A DNA stretch of 64,000 nucleotides from Chalciporus piperatus (taxonomy: Eukaryota; Basidiomycota; Agaricomycetes; Boletales; Boletaceae), in assembly GCA_038093975.1 (NCBI GenBank), contig JBBPTG010000029.1, positions 1 through 64,000 of the forward strand, written 5' to 3'. Positions 1 through 9,750 of this stretch are shown one piece after another. The translations under genes were made by a program, and so were the position numbers. Every line of letters starts with the position of its first letter. The stretch's first letter is position 1. The notes below the pieces were generated by a model. The model made no database searches. It was not told the origin of the DNA and worked only from the letters and a program-made list of their open reading frames with translations.

Positions 1-897
1 GTTATCTCCGCAATAGATTCGAAGGTAAGTCTCAACTTCCTGGTTGACGCGTTCAGTTTCTCCATCAGACTGGGGATGATAGGCGGTGGAAAGGGAAAGG
101 TCATATCCGAGGATTCGTCCTAGTTCACGAGCGAATTCGGATGCGAATTGTGGTCCTCTGTCACTGATGATTTTGTCGTAAAGACCGAATCTTAAGTAGA
201 CTTTGTGGAAAAAGAGGGAAGCGATCCCTTCGGCCGTGACGGTTTTCTTGGTAGGGCAAAGAATTACCCCCTTTGTAAGCCCGTGGTCGACCACGACCAA
301 CAGAGAATCAAAGCCATTGGAAATGGGTAGGTCGGTGATGAGATCACAGGACACTTGTTGGAATGGTTTAGAACTCTTTGAGGGTATTGGCATCAGAGGA
401 GGGGTGGTTGGATGTGTGTTTGCCTTATTCTGTTGGCAAGTTGCGCATCCTTCTACGTATTTGCGAACGAATTGGGCAAGTCCGGGCCACCAAAACTCAG
501 CGGCGACTAATTGCCGAGTCTTGAGATAGCCAGGGTGGCCGGCGGTGGGATGATCATGGCATCGTTGGACTACGGTGCGACGTAGGTCTTCATCCGGTGG
601 GATGTAGACACGACCTTGATAGGTCAGGACGCCGTTAGTCATCTGCCAATCTGCCAGTCTAGAGCGGAAAGGTGCAGGGATGTCACCGTCAATGGCCTGC
701 AACGCCGTGAGGAGAAACGGGTCGTCCTTGGAAAGATTGGAGATGTGATTGTTCATCGCAGAGTCAATGACACGGACGAATAGCGAGGGTGGTAGCAGAG
801 TGGTACCCGCATTGTCATCGGCGTCAGTGGGGAAGTGATCAGCACGCCTAGATAAGGCATCAGGACCGGCGAGGGACGAGCCAGGGACGTGGATCAT
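1..897 (-). pseudogene. retrotransposon integrase region of pol, shifted frame, cut by window edge
   Basis: Directly downstream of the pol stop the coding signal continues in another frame. It starts with a linker beginning IHVPGSSLAGPDALSRR and reaches an integrase HHCC zinc-binding domain. The histidines are in HDHPTAGHPGYLKTRQ and the cysteines in CATCQQNK. The start of the catalytic core (QVSCDLITDLP, then the ISDRGPQFASEF segment) follows, and the window ends before the last catalytic acid. Because the frame is broken from RT/RNase H, this copy probably cannot make a complete Pol unless the break is a sequencing error in the homopolymer. Confidence 0.85.
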
Positions 898-2956
898 TTT
901 AAGTCAAAGTCGGCAAGGTCAAGGAGCCAGCGGGCTTGCCGACGGTTCAGGTTCTGGGGTTGGCGAAAGTAGGTCAGGTTTTTGTGATCGGTGAACACCT
1001 GGACGGGGAAGGGGGAGCCATGGAGGTAGTGCCGCCAGGTCTTTAGTGCGCGAATGACAGCAAGAAGTTCACGATCGTAAATATCGTAATTTCGCTCTGC
1101 GTCACCGAAGGACTGGGAGAGATACGAACAGGGATGCCAATCGCCGTTGGCGTCGGTTTGGAGGAGTATTCCTCCAGAGGCAAATTTGGAGGCATCAGTC
1201 GCGATGGCGAAGGGTTTGGAGAGGTCAGGGAATCGCAGGACGGGTTTTGCCAAGAACATCTGTTTCAGGCGAGCGAAGGCATTTTGGCAGGCATTGGTCC
1301 AATCCCATCGATGGTCCTTTTTGGTTAGATCGATCAGAGGGCGAGCGACCAAAGAGTAGTTTGGGATAAAACGTCGGTAGAAGTTGGCGAAGCCAAGGAA
1401 TGAGCGAACTTCCTTAACGGTGGAGGGGATGGGCCATTGAGAGATGCCGTCGAGTTTGATGGGATCCATGGCAAGCTCTCCTGGGCGGACGATCATGCCG
1501 AGATATTCAACCTCGTTTACGGCAAAGTTGCATTTCTCCAAGCGAAGATGGAGATCTAGCTCCTGCATGCGCTCGAGAACTCGTTGGGTGTGAACAGTGT
1601 GAGTGGTGTCGTCGGGGGAGAAGATGAGAAGGTCGTCCATATAGATGACGAGCCATCCTTCAGCTATCATGTCTCTAAAAGAGTCGTTCATGAAGCGTTG
1701 GAAGGTAGCCGGGGAGTTGTTCAGCCCAAAGAACATCACAGTCGGTTCAAAGAGGCCTTTGTGAGTGAGGAAGGCAGCTTTCCATTGGTGTCCGTCTTTG
1801 ATACGGACATTATTGTAACCCCATCGTACGTCGAATTTGGTGAAGATCTTAGCGTCTTTGAGTTTGTCAACGAGATCTCCAATAAGGGGAAGGGGGTAGG
1901 CGTCGCGGGTAGTGTGTTCATTCAGATATCGATAGTCCTGACAGGGTCGGAGTTTTCCGTCTTTCTTTTTGACAAAGAAGAAGGGAGATGCTTGGGGGGA
2001 ATTGGAAGGACGTATCTTTCCGGTGCGAAGATTTTCTTCAAGGAAGTCTTCTGTGGCTTTTTTCTCGTCTGGGGATAGCGGATAGAGTTTCCCGATTTTG
2101 GGGACGAAGGATTCCTTCAGGTTAATCTCGTGGTCGTAAATTCGAGACGGAGGAAGGTGGCCGGCCGAAGGTTCGTCAAAAACCGAGGCGTATTTGGCAT
2201 ATTCTCTCGGAAGGGTAGATTTAGGTTTGGCCAGTTCGGCCGCGATTGCAAGTTCCGTAGCTCTGGTGAGGCGAGCAACAACGTGGTTTGGGACAAAGCG
2301 TGAGCCGCAACGAATGATGCGGTTTAGGGTATGGTTTTCATAGGCGCGATTGAGGAAGGTGGATTCGGTCTCAGAATCTAGGTAGTCATAGAGTTGTTTG
2401 TCGATCTCCGGGGTTACATAGGAGTGTCGAGGGGGAGGAGTAGGTCGAGTGAAGAGTCGGTCATTGGTTTTACAGGCTGAAGCGTGCATAGCATATAACC
2501 TTTTTGACTCGTCGATAGATTCTGACAGTGAGAGGGTTCGTCGACGCCAATCGATGATTGGGTTAGCCTTTTCGAGCCATGGGAGACCTAGGATGACGTT
2601 TTCGTTTCCGCAGTTCATGACGTGGAAGGTTACTTCTTGCGCAAGTCCTTCGATGTCGAGGAAGAGGGTGGTGGTGAAGAGTATCATTCCGCTTTTGTTT
2701 GCGGTTTGGTCGACGTTTCGAACTCGAATGGGGGTTTCAAGTCGAGTGGTTGGGATTCGATTTTTACGTACGAAGGCCCAATCGATGCAGGAGATGTCTG
2801 CGCCGCTATCAATGAGGGCGCGGGTTTCGACGGCTTTCATCGTGTGCGAGGGAACGATAATCTGTATGGGAATTTGCATAGAGCGCTTTCGCGACTTTAC
2901 AAGTACAGGTGCACACGTGACTGGGGAAGCTTGCGTCGGCAGAGCTTCCCGGTCTA
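894..2956 (-). CDS. pol: retrotransposon Pol: protease, reverse transcriptase, RNase H
   Basis: Polyprotein segment. Near the N-terminus is the retroviral-type aspartic protease with active site D-S-G (ALIDSGADISCIDWAF). The reverse transcriptase follows, with KKKDGKLRPCQDYRYLN and the catalytic YMDD box (WLVIYMDDLLIFS), then the RNase H domain (PFAIATDASKFASGGILLQ and the downstream YDIYDRELLAVIRALKTWRHYL). The frame is open into the gag/pol overlap, so it is probably translated by -1 frameshifting rather than from the ATG at 2877-2879. It stops at 894-896 immediately after the RNase H end, where related elements continue without a stop. This indicates a one-base loss in an A run at about 897-900. 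Confidence 0.9.
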
Positions 2957-4255
2957 AAAACCCTTTGTGACAAAGGCTACTTTACGAACGGTGGTTTCAT
3001 CCTCATCATCTATCTCGATCAGCGAGGGAATTTCTTCCTCAACCTTTTGAACCTTCCTCGGGGTTTTCTGGTTTGAGGAGAATTCTGGGCAGGCGTTGGA
3101 CCGATGTCCAGCTTTCCTGCAGCGGAAGCAGAGTCCCTTCTCCTGGCAGCGTTTCCGCTCCTCAGGAGTGAGCTTGGAGATACGGATGGCGTCGACGTCC
3201 ATGGCATTGGGATCTCTGGCGGGGGTAGAGTGATTGGCAGAGGAGAATGGACGGAAAGGCTTGGTGGGGTTACGATTGCGATTCGCGATTTCATTGGCAT
3301 GTTCCCATTGAGTCTGGAACTGGGTGGTGCGTTTGTACCAATCCTCGATCGTGGTAGGGACGGTATCCATGCTATTGACTCTTCTCATAAGGGAGATAGG
3401 TATCCCTGCGGAGAAATATCCGATTAGGACGTTGTTGTCGATGATGCCAGACAGGGCGACTTGGTTTTGGAAACTCGAAATAAATTCCGAGAGGGAAGGG
3501 GAATACTCTCCGTTCTTGAGAGGTTTCATGCGTTTGGTGGAAAGCCAGGCAACGGCATTTCCTACGGTATCGTGATGTTTGAATGCCGTTTCGAAATCAG
3601 TGATAAATTGGGCCCAAGTGCCCATGGTGACGGTAGCGCCGGTGATGGCTTTGCGGCGGAAGGTGGCAGCCCAGGTGGCCGCTGATCCTTTAGACATGTA
3701 GGATAAGGCGAAGGCGATCTTCTTGGGATCTGTGTTGTATACGTCGCCGTTGACGGTGAGATAGAATTGGATGGAATTCATCCAAGCGGTGCTTTTCTCG
3801 AAGGAGCCATCAAAGGCGTCTGGGGCTCCGATGCGGAGTTCAGTGGGTTTTGAGGACGACATGGGATTTACGAAGGTAGGGGGTATCTGATATGTTCCTG
3901 GTGCAAACGCGGGTGCGGGAAGGGAAGGAGTGGGGAAAGCTGGGGTTCGTGGGGGAGCAGGCGACACAGGGAACTGTGGGGCTCTTCGGGATATTGGGGT
4001 CGGTGACGGTGGCGTTGGTGACCTTGGGATGGTTACAGCTGAGGAAAATTCGTGGGAGAGGTGAAGGGTTTCTTCTTGTTCCTCTTGGGTGGTGATTGGT
4101 TCGTCGTAAAGATCCGAGGTGTCGTAGGGGTTAGAGGGGTCTTCCTCTTCAGGTGAGCCCGAGTCAGAAGATTCAGGGTTCTGTGGATTTGCGGTCTCTC
4201 GTGGGGGGCCCCAGCGAGAGGTGTCGAGGCGAGGTCGTTGGGAAATGGTGGAGGT
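2954..4255 (-). CDS. gag: retrotransposon Gag polyprotein
   Basis: Structural protein of the element, expected to form the cytoplasmic virus-like particle. The frame is open from a TAG at 4256-4258 down to a TAG at 2954-2956. It has an acidic, Pro-rich N-terminal region, then the retrotransposon gag core (a central region with AFALSYMSKGSAATWAATF), then a zinc knuckle C-X2-C-X4-H-X4-C (CFRCRKAGHRSNAC) near the C-terminus. The first in-frame ATG is only at 3860-3862, inside what should already be Gag, so the natural start may be mutated or may lie in an upstream piece I cannot see. Pol follows in the -1 frame relative to Gag, and the overlap sits exactly on the gag stop. Confidence 0.85.
   Translation of the reverse strand, partial: TSTISQRPRLDTSRWGPPRETANPQNPESSDSGSPEEEDPSNPYDTSDLYDEPITTQEEQEETLHLSHEFSSAVTIPRSPTPPSPTPISRRAPQFPVSPAPPRTPAFPTPSLPAPAFAPGTYQIPPTFVNPMSSSKPTELRIGAPDAFDGSFEKSTAWMNSIQFYLTVNGDVYNTDPKKIAFALSYMSKGSAATWAATFRRKAITGATVTMGTWAQFITDFETAFKHHDTVGNAVAWLSTKRMKPLKNGEYSPSLSEFISSFQNQVALSGIIDNNVLIGYFSAGIPISLMRRVNSMDTVPTTIEDWYKRTTQFQTQWEHANEIANRNRNPTKPFRPFSSANHSTPARDPNAMDVDAIRISKLTPEERKRCQEKGLCFRCRKAGHRSNACPEFSSNQKTPRKVQKVEEEIPSLIEIDDEDETTVRKVAFVTKGF
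2957..2963 (-). promoter_or_regulatory. candidate -1 ribosomal frameshift site (GGGTTTT) at gag stop
   Basis: On the minus strand the sequence reads AAAGGGTTTTTAG. In the gag frame it is G GGT TTT TAG, which fits the X XXY YYZ pattern of -1 slippery heptamers, with the gag stop codon directly after it. A slip of one base back enters the open pol frame. The pattern is seen directly; the function is inferred. I did not model a downstream pseudoknot. Confidence 0.6.
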
Positions 4256-4269
4256 CTACAGCGAAGGTA

Positions 4270-4680
4270 GCCTTCAGGGGTAACTTAGACCTTTTGTTAC
4301 GCTTGTGCCGGGTAGGTCAAAGCGTAGACACAAAAGCCTAGTCAAAGCAAGGGTTTCAAAGGTAGCCTAACGATGGGATGTCCACGTTAAGGCCTAGCGT
4401 CCGTTCAAGAGTGGGACGGTGACTCTCAGAGGGTTCACAGGAAGCAAGGAATGACCAAGCTAGATTGCGTAGGTCTAAGTTAAGGTTACAGGAGAAACTC
4501 GAGGGTTTATATAAGTAGAGAAACGAGTTAAGGGTAGGCATGGAACCGGTTGGAATGTGTAAGAACAAGCTATGACAAATAGGAATGAGTCATGCTTGGT
4601 AAGAGTACGAGTCAGCGATGACGAAGTATGGAATGTGAAAGAACGTCGAAGAACATCCGCTGACTAAAGCAAGCAAGAAA
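4270..4680 (-). repeat. probable 5' LTR of the retrotransposon (boundaries uncertain)
   Basis: Non-coding stretch between the gag frame and the U6 neighbourhood. It carries a palindromic TTATATAA at 4507-4514 that could serve as the LTR TATA box. I could not identify the TG/CA ends or a primer binding site with confidence, and the partner LTR is outside the window. The call rests on position and length. Confidence 0.45.
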
Positions 4681-4695
4681 TAAGAGGCCTAGGCA

Positions 4696-4706
4696 GGACT
4701 CGAACC
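4696..4706 (-). promoter_or_regulatory. RNA polymerase III B-box (TFIIIC site), isolated
   Basis: The minus strand reads GGTTCGAGTCC, a perfect match to the eukaryotic B-box consensus GGTTCGANTCC. The flanks can nearly form a T-stem (GCTGG/CCTGC). No matching 5' acceptor or D-arm lies upstream, so this is not a complete tRNA gene. It lies about 450 nt downstream of the U6 start and on the same strand. In budding yeast U6 an extragenic downstream B-box is needed for transcription, so it may belong to the U6 gene. Alternatively it is a tRNA or SINE remnant. Confidence 0.5.
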
Positions 4707-5017
4707 AGCGACTAGGACTTAGTACAAGGTAATGAGAAAGGAAAGAATGAATGATCGTAACACAAAGTAGACCAAACAAGCTCTGCAGTAAATCCGCGCG
4801 GCGGATTTAAATGCAAAGCACTGTAATAGTGAAAGCAAAACACAATGTTCCCCGAATGTTTGAGTAGAGACCCACTACACTTCGTGTCTTCCTTGGAAGA
4901 TCGAAGATCGTTGAATTGGTCAGGACAGGTCTCATTATCCATGCATATTCTGTTGTAAAAGGCACAGACGAGTGGTAGAAAGAGGAAGAAAAAAGAATAT
5001 TTACCACTCCATGTAAG

Positions 5018-5026
5018 AAAAAAAAA
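5018..5026 (-). terminator. T-run, probable Pol III terminator of U6
   Basis: Nine consecutive T residues on the minus strand, about 130 nt after the U6 start and just past the 3' hairpin. They fit a Pol III termination signal, although the T4 inside the gene at 5074-5077 could cause some earlier stopping. Confidence 0.5.
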
Positions 5027-5039
5027 GGAAAGGGGGGCA

Positions 5040-5101
5040 ATAAATATTGAGACCCGTAGGTCTACCACTCCGGAAAAGCGTGTCATCCTTGTGCAGGGGC
5101 C

Positions 5102-5132
<31 letters not shown>

Positions 5133-5157
5133 TAACGTATGCAACCCCGAAGGATGC
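5040..5157 (-). ncRNA. U6 spliceosomal snRNA
   Basis: Component of the U4/U6.U5 tri-snRNP and catalytic core of the spliceosome. The minus strand begins with a stem closed by a UUCG tetraloop (GCATCCTTCGGGGTTGC). It continues through the highly conserved GGAACGATACAGAGAAGATT, which contains the ACAGAGA box that pairs with the 5' splice site, then AGCATGGCCCCTGC with the AGC triad and internal stem-loop, and GGATGACACGC. A 3' hairpin (AGACC TACG GGTCT) follows. The 5' end is clear near 5157. The 3' end is less certain: T4 occurs at 5074-5077 and a T9 run at 5018-5026. No intron interrupts the conserved core, unlike some basidiomycete U6 genes. I see no TATA box about 30 nt upstream. Confidence 0.92.
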
Positions 5158-5387
5158 AATAAGCTTTGGAAAGTTGAGCTGTACCTGAACGAACTTTTGT
5201 TTTGTGTTCGTGGGACTTTGACGCTGGGTTGCCTTGTATGTCCAAGTGACTCTACCATATACGGCAACCCCTATTGGAGTCGGTCTGCAGTAAACGCGTT
5301 CTGAAGTAATGTGAGTGCATCGTGCAACGAAAAGTAGGAGGTTACATATTGTTATACACCGGCAACTGATATATGCCCGAAGAATGT
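5158..5387. other. U6 upstream region / S9 peptidase 3' flank
   Basis: Non-coding interval containing the U6 5' flank and the 3' end region of the next minus-strand gene. I see no TATA box near -30 of U6 and no open reading frame with coding character. Confidence 0.4.
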
Positions 5388-8060
5388 CTATAGACGCCCC
5401 GAAGATGGCAGCAGGAACCTCTTCAAGTAGTCAATGGTAGCCGCATTCACATATTCAATCACGCTCTTCTGTCTGTACCCTGGAGCAACGTATCATGAAT
5501 CGCAACCGAGAGAAACACCCCAAGAGATAGTCTGGTACTTACCGTGTCCTTCCCCCTCACAAATAACCAATTGAGCGTCTTCCCCTTGTTTCTTTCTCAC
5601 AATCTTGAACATGCTCGCAGCCTCGTGCACAGTGACTCTCGTGTCCGTTTCGCCGTGCGTGATGAAGAGAGGGACACCGATTTTGTCGGCGTTGTTGATG
5701 GGCGAAATGCGTTCGAGGAAAGCGCGGATGATGGGGTCGGTTTCGTCTCCATATTCGAGACGTCTGTTGGCGCGACGGACGGGAGCGGTGTTCTCAAGGA
5801 AAGTTACCCAGTTGGCGATACCGAAGTTGGCGACACCACATTTGAGCTTGGAGGAGTAGTGCGTGAGGGTGGCCTAGGGAATGTCAGTTAGTATGTCGAG
5901 TATTTGGAAGAGAATTTCCACTCACAAAGACCATGTAACCCCCATCTGATCGTGACAATTATTAGCTTAAGATATGGATGATGGGATGAAATATTACATG
6001 AACCACCCATGACTGCAATTCTGGAGGCATCAAGTTCCTCAGATAATCCCGTTTTGATATGATCGAGCAAAGCATCGATATCTCTGTCGGTTGATTCGTC
6101 AATATCACCACAGATAAACAAGAAAGCAGTCGAAACACTCACTTGACTGAATCCTCGCGTTTCTCGACGTCGTCCGCGGACATGTACTTCCTCCCATATC
6201 CCGAACTACCTCTTACATTAGGATAAATCACAGCGATACCCAGCTCGTTGAGAAGATACCCATGTGTCGCACTATGAATAATCGTTAGTCGATCCTTTTC
6301 TGCACCAACAAACCACCCAACTTACGTCCTATACTGAACCGTAGCTTGCGATTCTGGCCCACCATGAATACCAATGACGACAGGAACCTTGCTCTTCCCC
6401 TCGTGTGGGTGATAATACATCGCAGGAATCTCCAACCCATCGAAACTCTTAAATCTGATCACCTTCGGTGCAACAGCACAACGGGTTTCTGGCGCGGCAG
6501 CCTGTACGAACGGCGTCATCTCGACGTCGACATACGCATTTCCTTCAGCGTCGCGTTCGACGGCCCGTGTCTGCAAGTCTAGGACCGTCTTTTGAACGAA
6601 TCCGCGGGACCGATAGGAGCCAAGTCGGAATACGAGCTCGTTGGGACGACCGTTTCGGCCATTGTGCGTGAATGAGATCCATCCTCCTTCCCATTTGAGT
6701 CTAACCTCGATGACCGTGTCTTTGTTGGGGCCAATGAGAGGCATGGCATATAACTTGCTCCAGCCTTCGACGTTGGCAGCGAAGTACAGGCACGTATCGG
6801 TGACTCTCAGAGTCTCGATCTCCCATGAAATGGGCTTCAGAACGGGGACCGACGGACCGAGGTCAGGCGTAGTGATATGCCTCACAGTCCGTTGGTGAAT
6901 ATCGTATGCAATGATGGAGTAAAAGTCGCCGTAAGCGTTCGTGTTGACGTACACTATATGAGGATTGGAAGGATCCAGAGAGAAGAAGGCCTCTATTGCG
7001 GTCTTGTCTTCAGGTTCCGTGGCGCCAGGGAGAATGATATGCTCGACATTGCCGGGTTCAGGACCAGATATGTCAACCACAAATAATGTCTGGTAGGTGT
7101 TTCCATAAACGCGCGTGAGGAGCAGGTATTTGTCATCGAGAGAGATGGAGTGGGTAGACCAACGCTCTGTCTTGCCGTCATGAAGGAGAGACGTGACAAG
7201 CTTAGAAGGAAGCTGGAAAGGAGTCGAGTCGGCGATGGCCCCTGTGTCAGAACCAACCAAAGTGGTCAAATATGCAAGGGTATCAGTGTTGTTTGCCTTG
7301 TTCGAGACGAACGCCATCAACCTGAAGACAACTATCAGAGCATTTTGACAGAAGCATAGGGGATAACCCACCTGTTGGATGGTGATATTGTGATACCACT
7401 GTACCTGTAGTCGTCGTGAGTCAACCTTGCGATACGACCCTTGCCAGGGCCATTCTCAAGTTCGCCTTCGACCTTGGGCAAGACTTGGTCGCTCAAGGCG
7501 TCCTCCCAATAACGCCTGTATTCCGAATCGACATCAGCTACACTGCGGGGGCAAGGCGAATGGGCGAAATACATCCCAGAGTTGAAAATGCTCGTTACCG
7601 TTAAAGTCCATAGACATAATCGCACCACCTGGTCTGTACACACCACGCCAATCCTCGCCAACGATCGGGGTGAACGACGAAATAATCCGACCAGTTCCAA
7701 TATTGAAATGCGTGAGACGTTCAAGTTCAGTGTTGGAGGGGTCGGTCGATATCCTATAAACTTGGGACACCTGGGCATCTTCTGGACGATGAGATAAGAA
7801 GATGCCACCAGGGACCTCGGTCCCTGATGCAGTCTTGACGGTACGTTCAAAGCCGTATACGCCAAAGCCTATGTGTGTGACGTGGTGTTGTCAATCCCAG
7901 ACGACGAGGCTTGGAGAGGGGAATGCGTACCCCGAGCAGCATCTTCGTATGCTTTCATGCTAGTGAAGATTTCCTGGGGAACCTCTGGCACGCTCACAGC
8001 CTTAATGTGCTGCGCCGGTCTGGTGAATTCAAGGTCGCCATAATCAACAGGTGCTGCCAT
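5388..8060 (-). CDS. S9 family serine peptidase (acylaminoacyl-peptidase / prolyl oligopeptidase type)
   Basis: Probably a cytosolic peptidase that removes N-terminal residues from short peptides. The spliced product has an N-terminal beta-propeller-type region followed by an alpha/beta-hydrolase domain containing VPVVIGIHGGPESQATVQYR. The catalytic Ser is in GGSYGGYM, reconstructed across an intron at about 5998-6025; the Asp is in THGETDTRV and the His in CEGEGHG. The last exon (5388 to about 5484) ends ATIDYLKRFLLPSSGRL. Start ATG at 8058-8060 gives MAAPVDYGDLEFTRPAQHIK; an upstream in-frame non-ATG extension was ignored. At least seven introns are needed. All three catalytic residues are present, so it looks functional. 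The exact substrate class within S9 cannot be told from sequence alone. Confidence 0.85.
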
Positions 8061-8520
8061 GTTCGATAACAACGTGCTACTGGAAGGAGGTTCAAGCCGA
8101 AACGAAGCGATCGTTCGGTCGCGTGGGCTCACGATCCTCGCAGCTTATATACCCTCAGAGCGGGGAAAGCGACCATGTGGATGCTAGTGATAGTAATGGG
8201 ATGATGCGAGAGATAAGATCACCGGGTCGCTGTCTTGCCTAATCATACACCCCTGCCAGGTGACCGTAAGGTACGTTCGAACCGAACAGGAAGCTCACCG
8301 ACGCCAAAGTGGTCGAGCAGGACATAACAGGAAACCATCATCATAATTACCAACCAGTTTCAAGTTTTGAGGCTCTTGTCGATCTTAACTGCAAACTGAA
8401 GAGACAGTGACAGTTCAAGTTGGCCGTATTGTGGCGGTGCAGTCCTGAGGTGACTTTGACTGTGGCGGCGTGTGGCCTGTGACAAGGATAAGTAGCACCT
8501 GGCTCCGATTCCCTCAAGCC
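8061..8520. promoter_or_regulatory. bidirectional promoter region, S9 peptidase / thioesterase-like gene
   Basis: A 460-bp gap between two divergently transcribed genes. It must hold both core promoters. I see no clear TATA box or coding sequence. Confidence 0.4.
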
Positions 8521-9498
8521 ATGTCAGATATCCACCTTCGCGAATCCACCTCCTCAGCTTCCTCCCCACGCACCAAACCCACTCCAACCACCTCCAAACT
8601 CCCCATTCCCTTCACCTACACTCCCAGCGACGATGGAACAGACGAAAACCTTCTCATCCTCCTCCACGGCCTCGGTCAGTCCCTCATCCCTCTCCATCTC
8701 ATTCCCAGAACTCTCCGATACATCTGATTTCATCGGGGAGGACGCTGATCCCACAGCACAGGCGACAGTCACTCACCCTTTGCGAAACTCGGTCGATCGC
8801 TCAAATTACCACAAACAGCCGTTCTAGCGCTCCGTGCTCCTGAACAGTAAGTAGTACGTCTATCGCGTTTTACGTGTATATCGCTCATCGAGATCGAACG
8901 ATCGACAACTGACAGGATTCCATACCTCTACGAGCAAGCCTTCCAATGGTACACCTCCTTCGATCCACTCGGTGAAATCATCGACCGACCAGATCCAACC
9001 CCCGCTCTCTCTGTCATGTCAAACGTATTCGACTACCTTGTCACGGAATGTAAATGGTCGCCCAATCGGATACATTTGTTTGGATTCGGACAAGGGGGGA
9101 GTGTCGCTGCGGAGACCGCGATAGCGTGGTGGAGGAAGGAACTCGCAGCGAATAAGACAAAGGCCAAGCAAGAGCAGGGGTATGAGAAGGCGGTTCAATC
9201 TCCTCGTCCATTCGGCTCGGTAGTGTCGATATCCGGCCCACTGCTCTCGTATCCGACCCTCGACACCCCTTGTCCGACGCCCATCTTGATATTCTATCGA
9301 TCCTCTGTCCCCAGAGACGTATCCACCGCATATTCAAAAGGATTCACGGGCGTACAGCAGGTTCTCAAGCCCGGACAGGATGAGAGTATGCCACGGTCCA
9401 GAGATGAGTGGGAACCCGTCATGAAGTTTTGGAGCAATTTACTGGGGAGGAGGATGGGAGATGGGTTGTACGAGGTAATGACGAGTACCGCAGACTAA
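8521..9498 (+). CDS. acyl-protein thioesterase/phospholipase-like alpha/beta-hydrolase, predicted catalytically dead
   Basis: Three exons, 8521-8674, 8762-8846 and 8916-9498, give 273 residues. The fold is that of the acyl-protein thioesterase/carboxylesterase family (Abhydrolase_2): LLILLHGLGDSHSPFAKLG, then TAVLALRAPEQIPYL, then the elbow HLFGFGQGG. The elbow should carry the Ser nucleophile (G-x-S-x-G), but residue 138 is Gly (GFGQGG). The C-terminal part, where Asp and His belong, reads GQDESMPRSRDEWEPVM and shows no clear His. Members of a conserved fungal subgroup are, from memory, also divergent here, so this may be an old pseudoenzyme rather than a recent mutation. It could act as a lipid-binding or scaffold protein. 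Start ATG at 8521; divergent from the S9 peptidase gene. Confidence 0.75.
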
Positions 9499-9750
9499 GC
9501 GCTCAAGTTCGACAGTCGGGTCCATTGTAGTTGTACCCCAGCTTCTGAGGTATTACAAAACCAAGGTACGAGCTGACACAAGAAGCGTTGCGTGCAATGA
9601 AGGGTGAGTTTCAAGTCAACCTTGAGCGCAATGCGCGTAGTACGTTCAAGTTATCAGACGTCGAAAGAATTGGAGGGATTCGGGAAGAGTGTATCGACCC
9701 GCTATTCTGCATTACAACACGAAGCTGAAGTAAGTTACTCACTTGAAGCA
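9499..9750. other. intergenic, 3' ends of convergent genes
   Basis: A 252-bp spacer between a plus-strand and a minus-strand gene. No coding or RNA feature is visible. Confidence 0.4.

Larger units (their letters stand above)
1..4680 (-). mobile_element. Ty3/gypsy LTR retrotransposon, partial
   Basis: A long terminal repeat retrotransposon read on the minus strand. In transcription order I see a putative 5' LTR (about 4680 to 4270), gag with a CCHC zinc knuckle, then aspartic protease, reverse transcriptase, RNase H and integrase. The RT-before-integrase order and sequence style are those of Ty3/gypsy (Metaviridae). The window edge cuts the integrase, so the 3' LTR and target-site duplication cannot be checked. 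The element looks damaged: no ATG was found at the start of the open gag frame, and pol has a frame break between RNase H and integrase. The upper boundary is an estimate because only one LTR is available. Confidence 0.9.

Noticed and set aside
4675..4790. Possible tRNA gene around the T-arm-like sequence (minus strand)
   Set aside because: Only a B-box/T-arm is present. No 5' acceptor strand, D-arm or anticodon arm of the right spacing can be found within 100 nt upstream.
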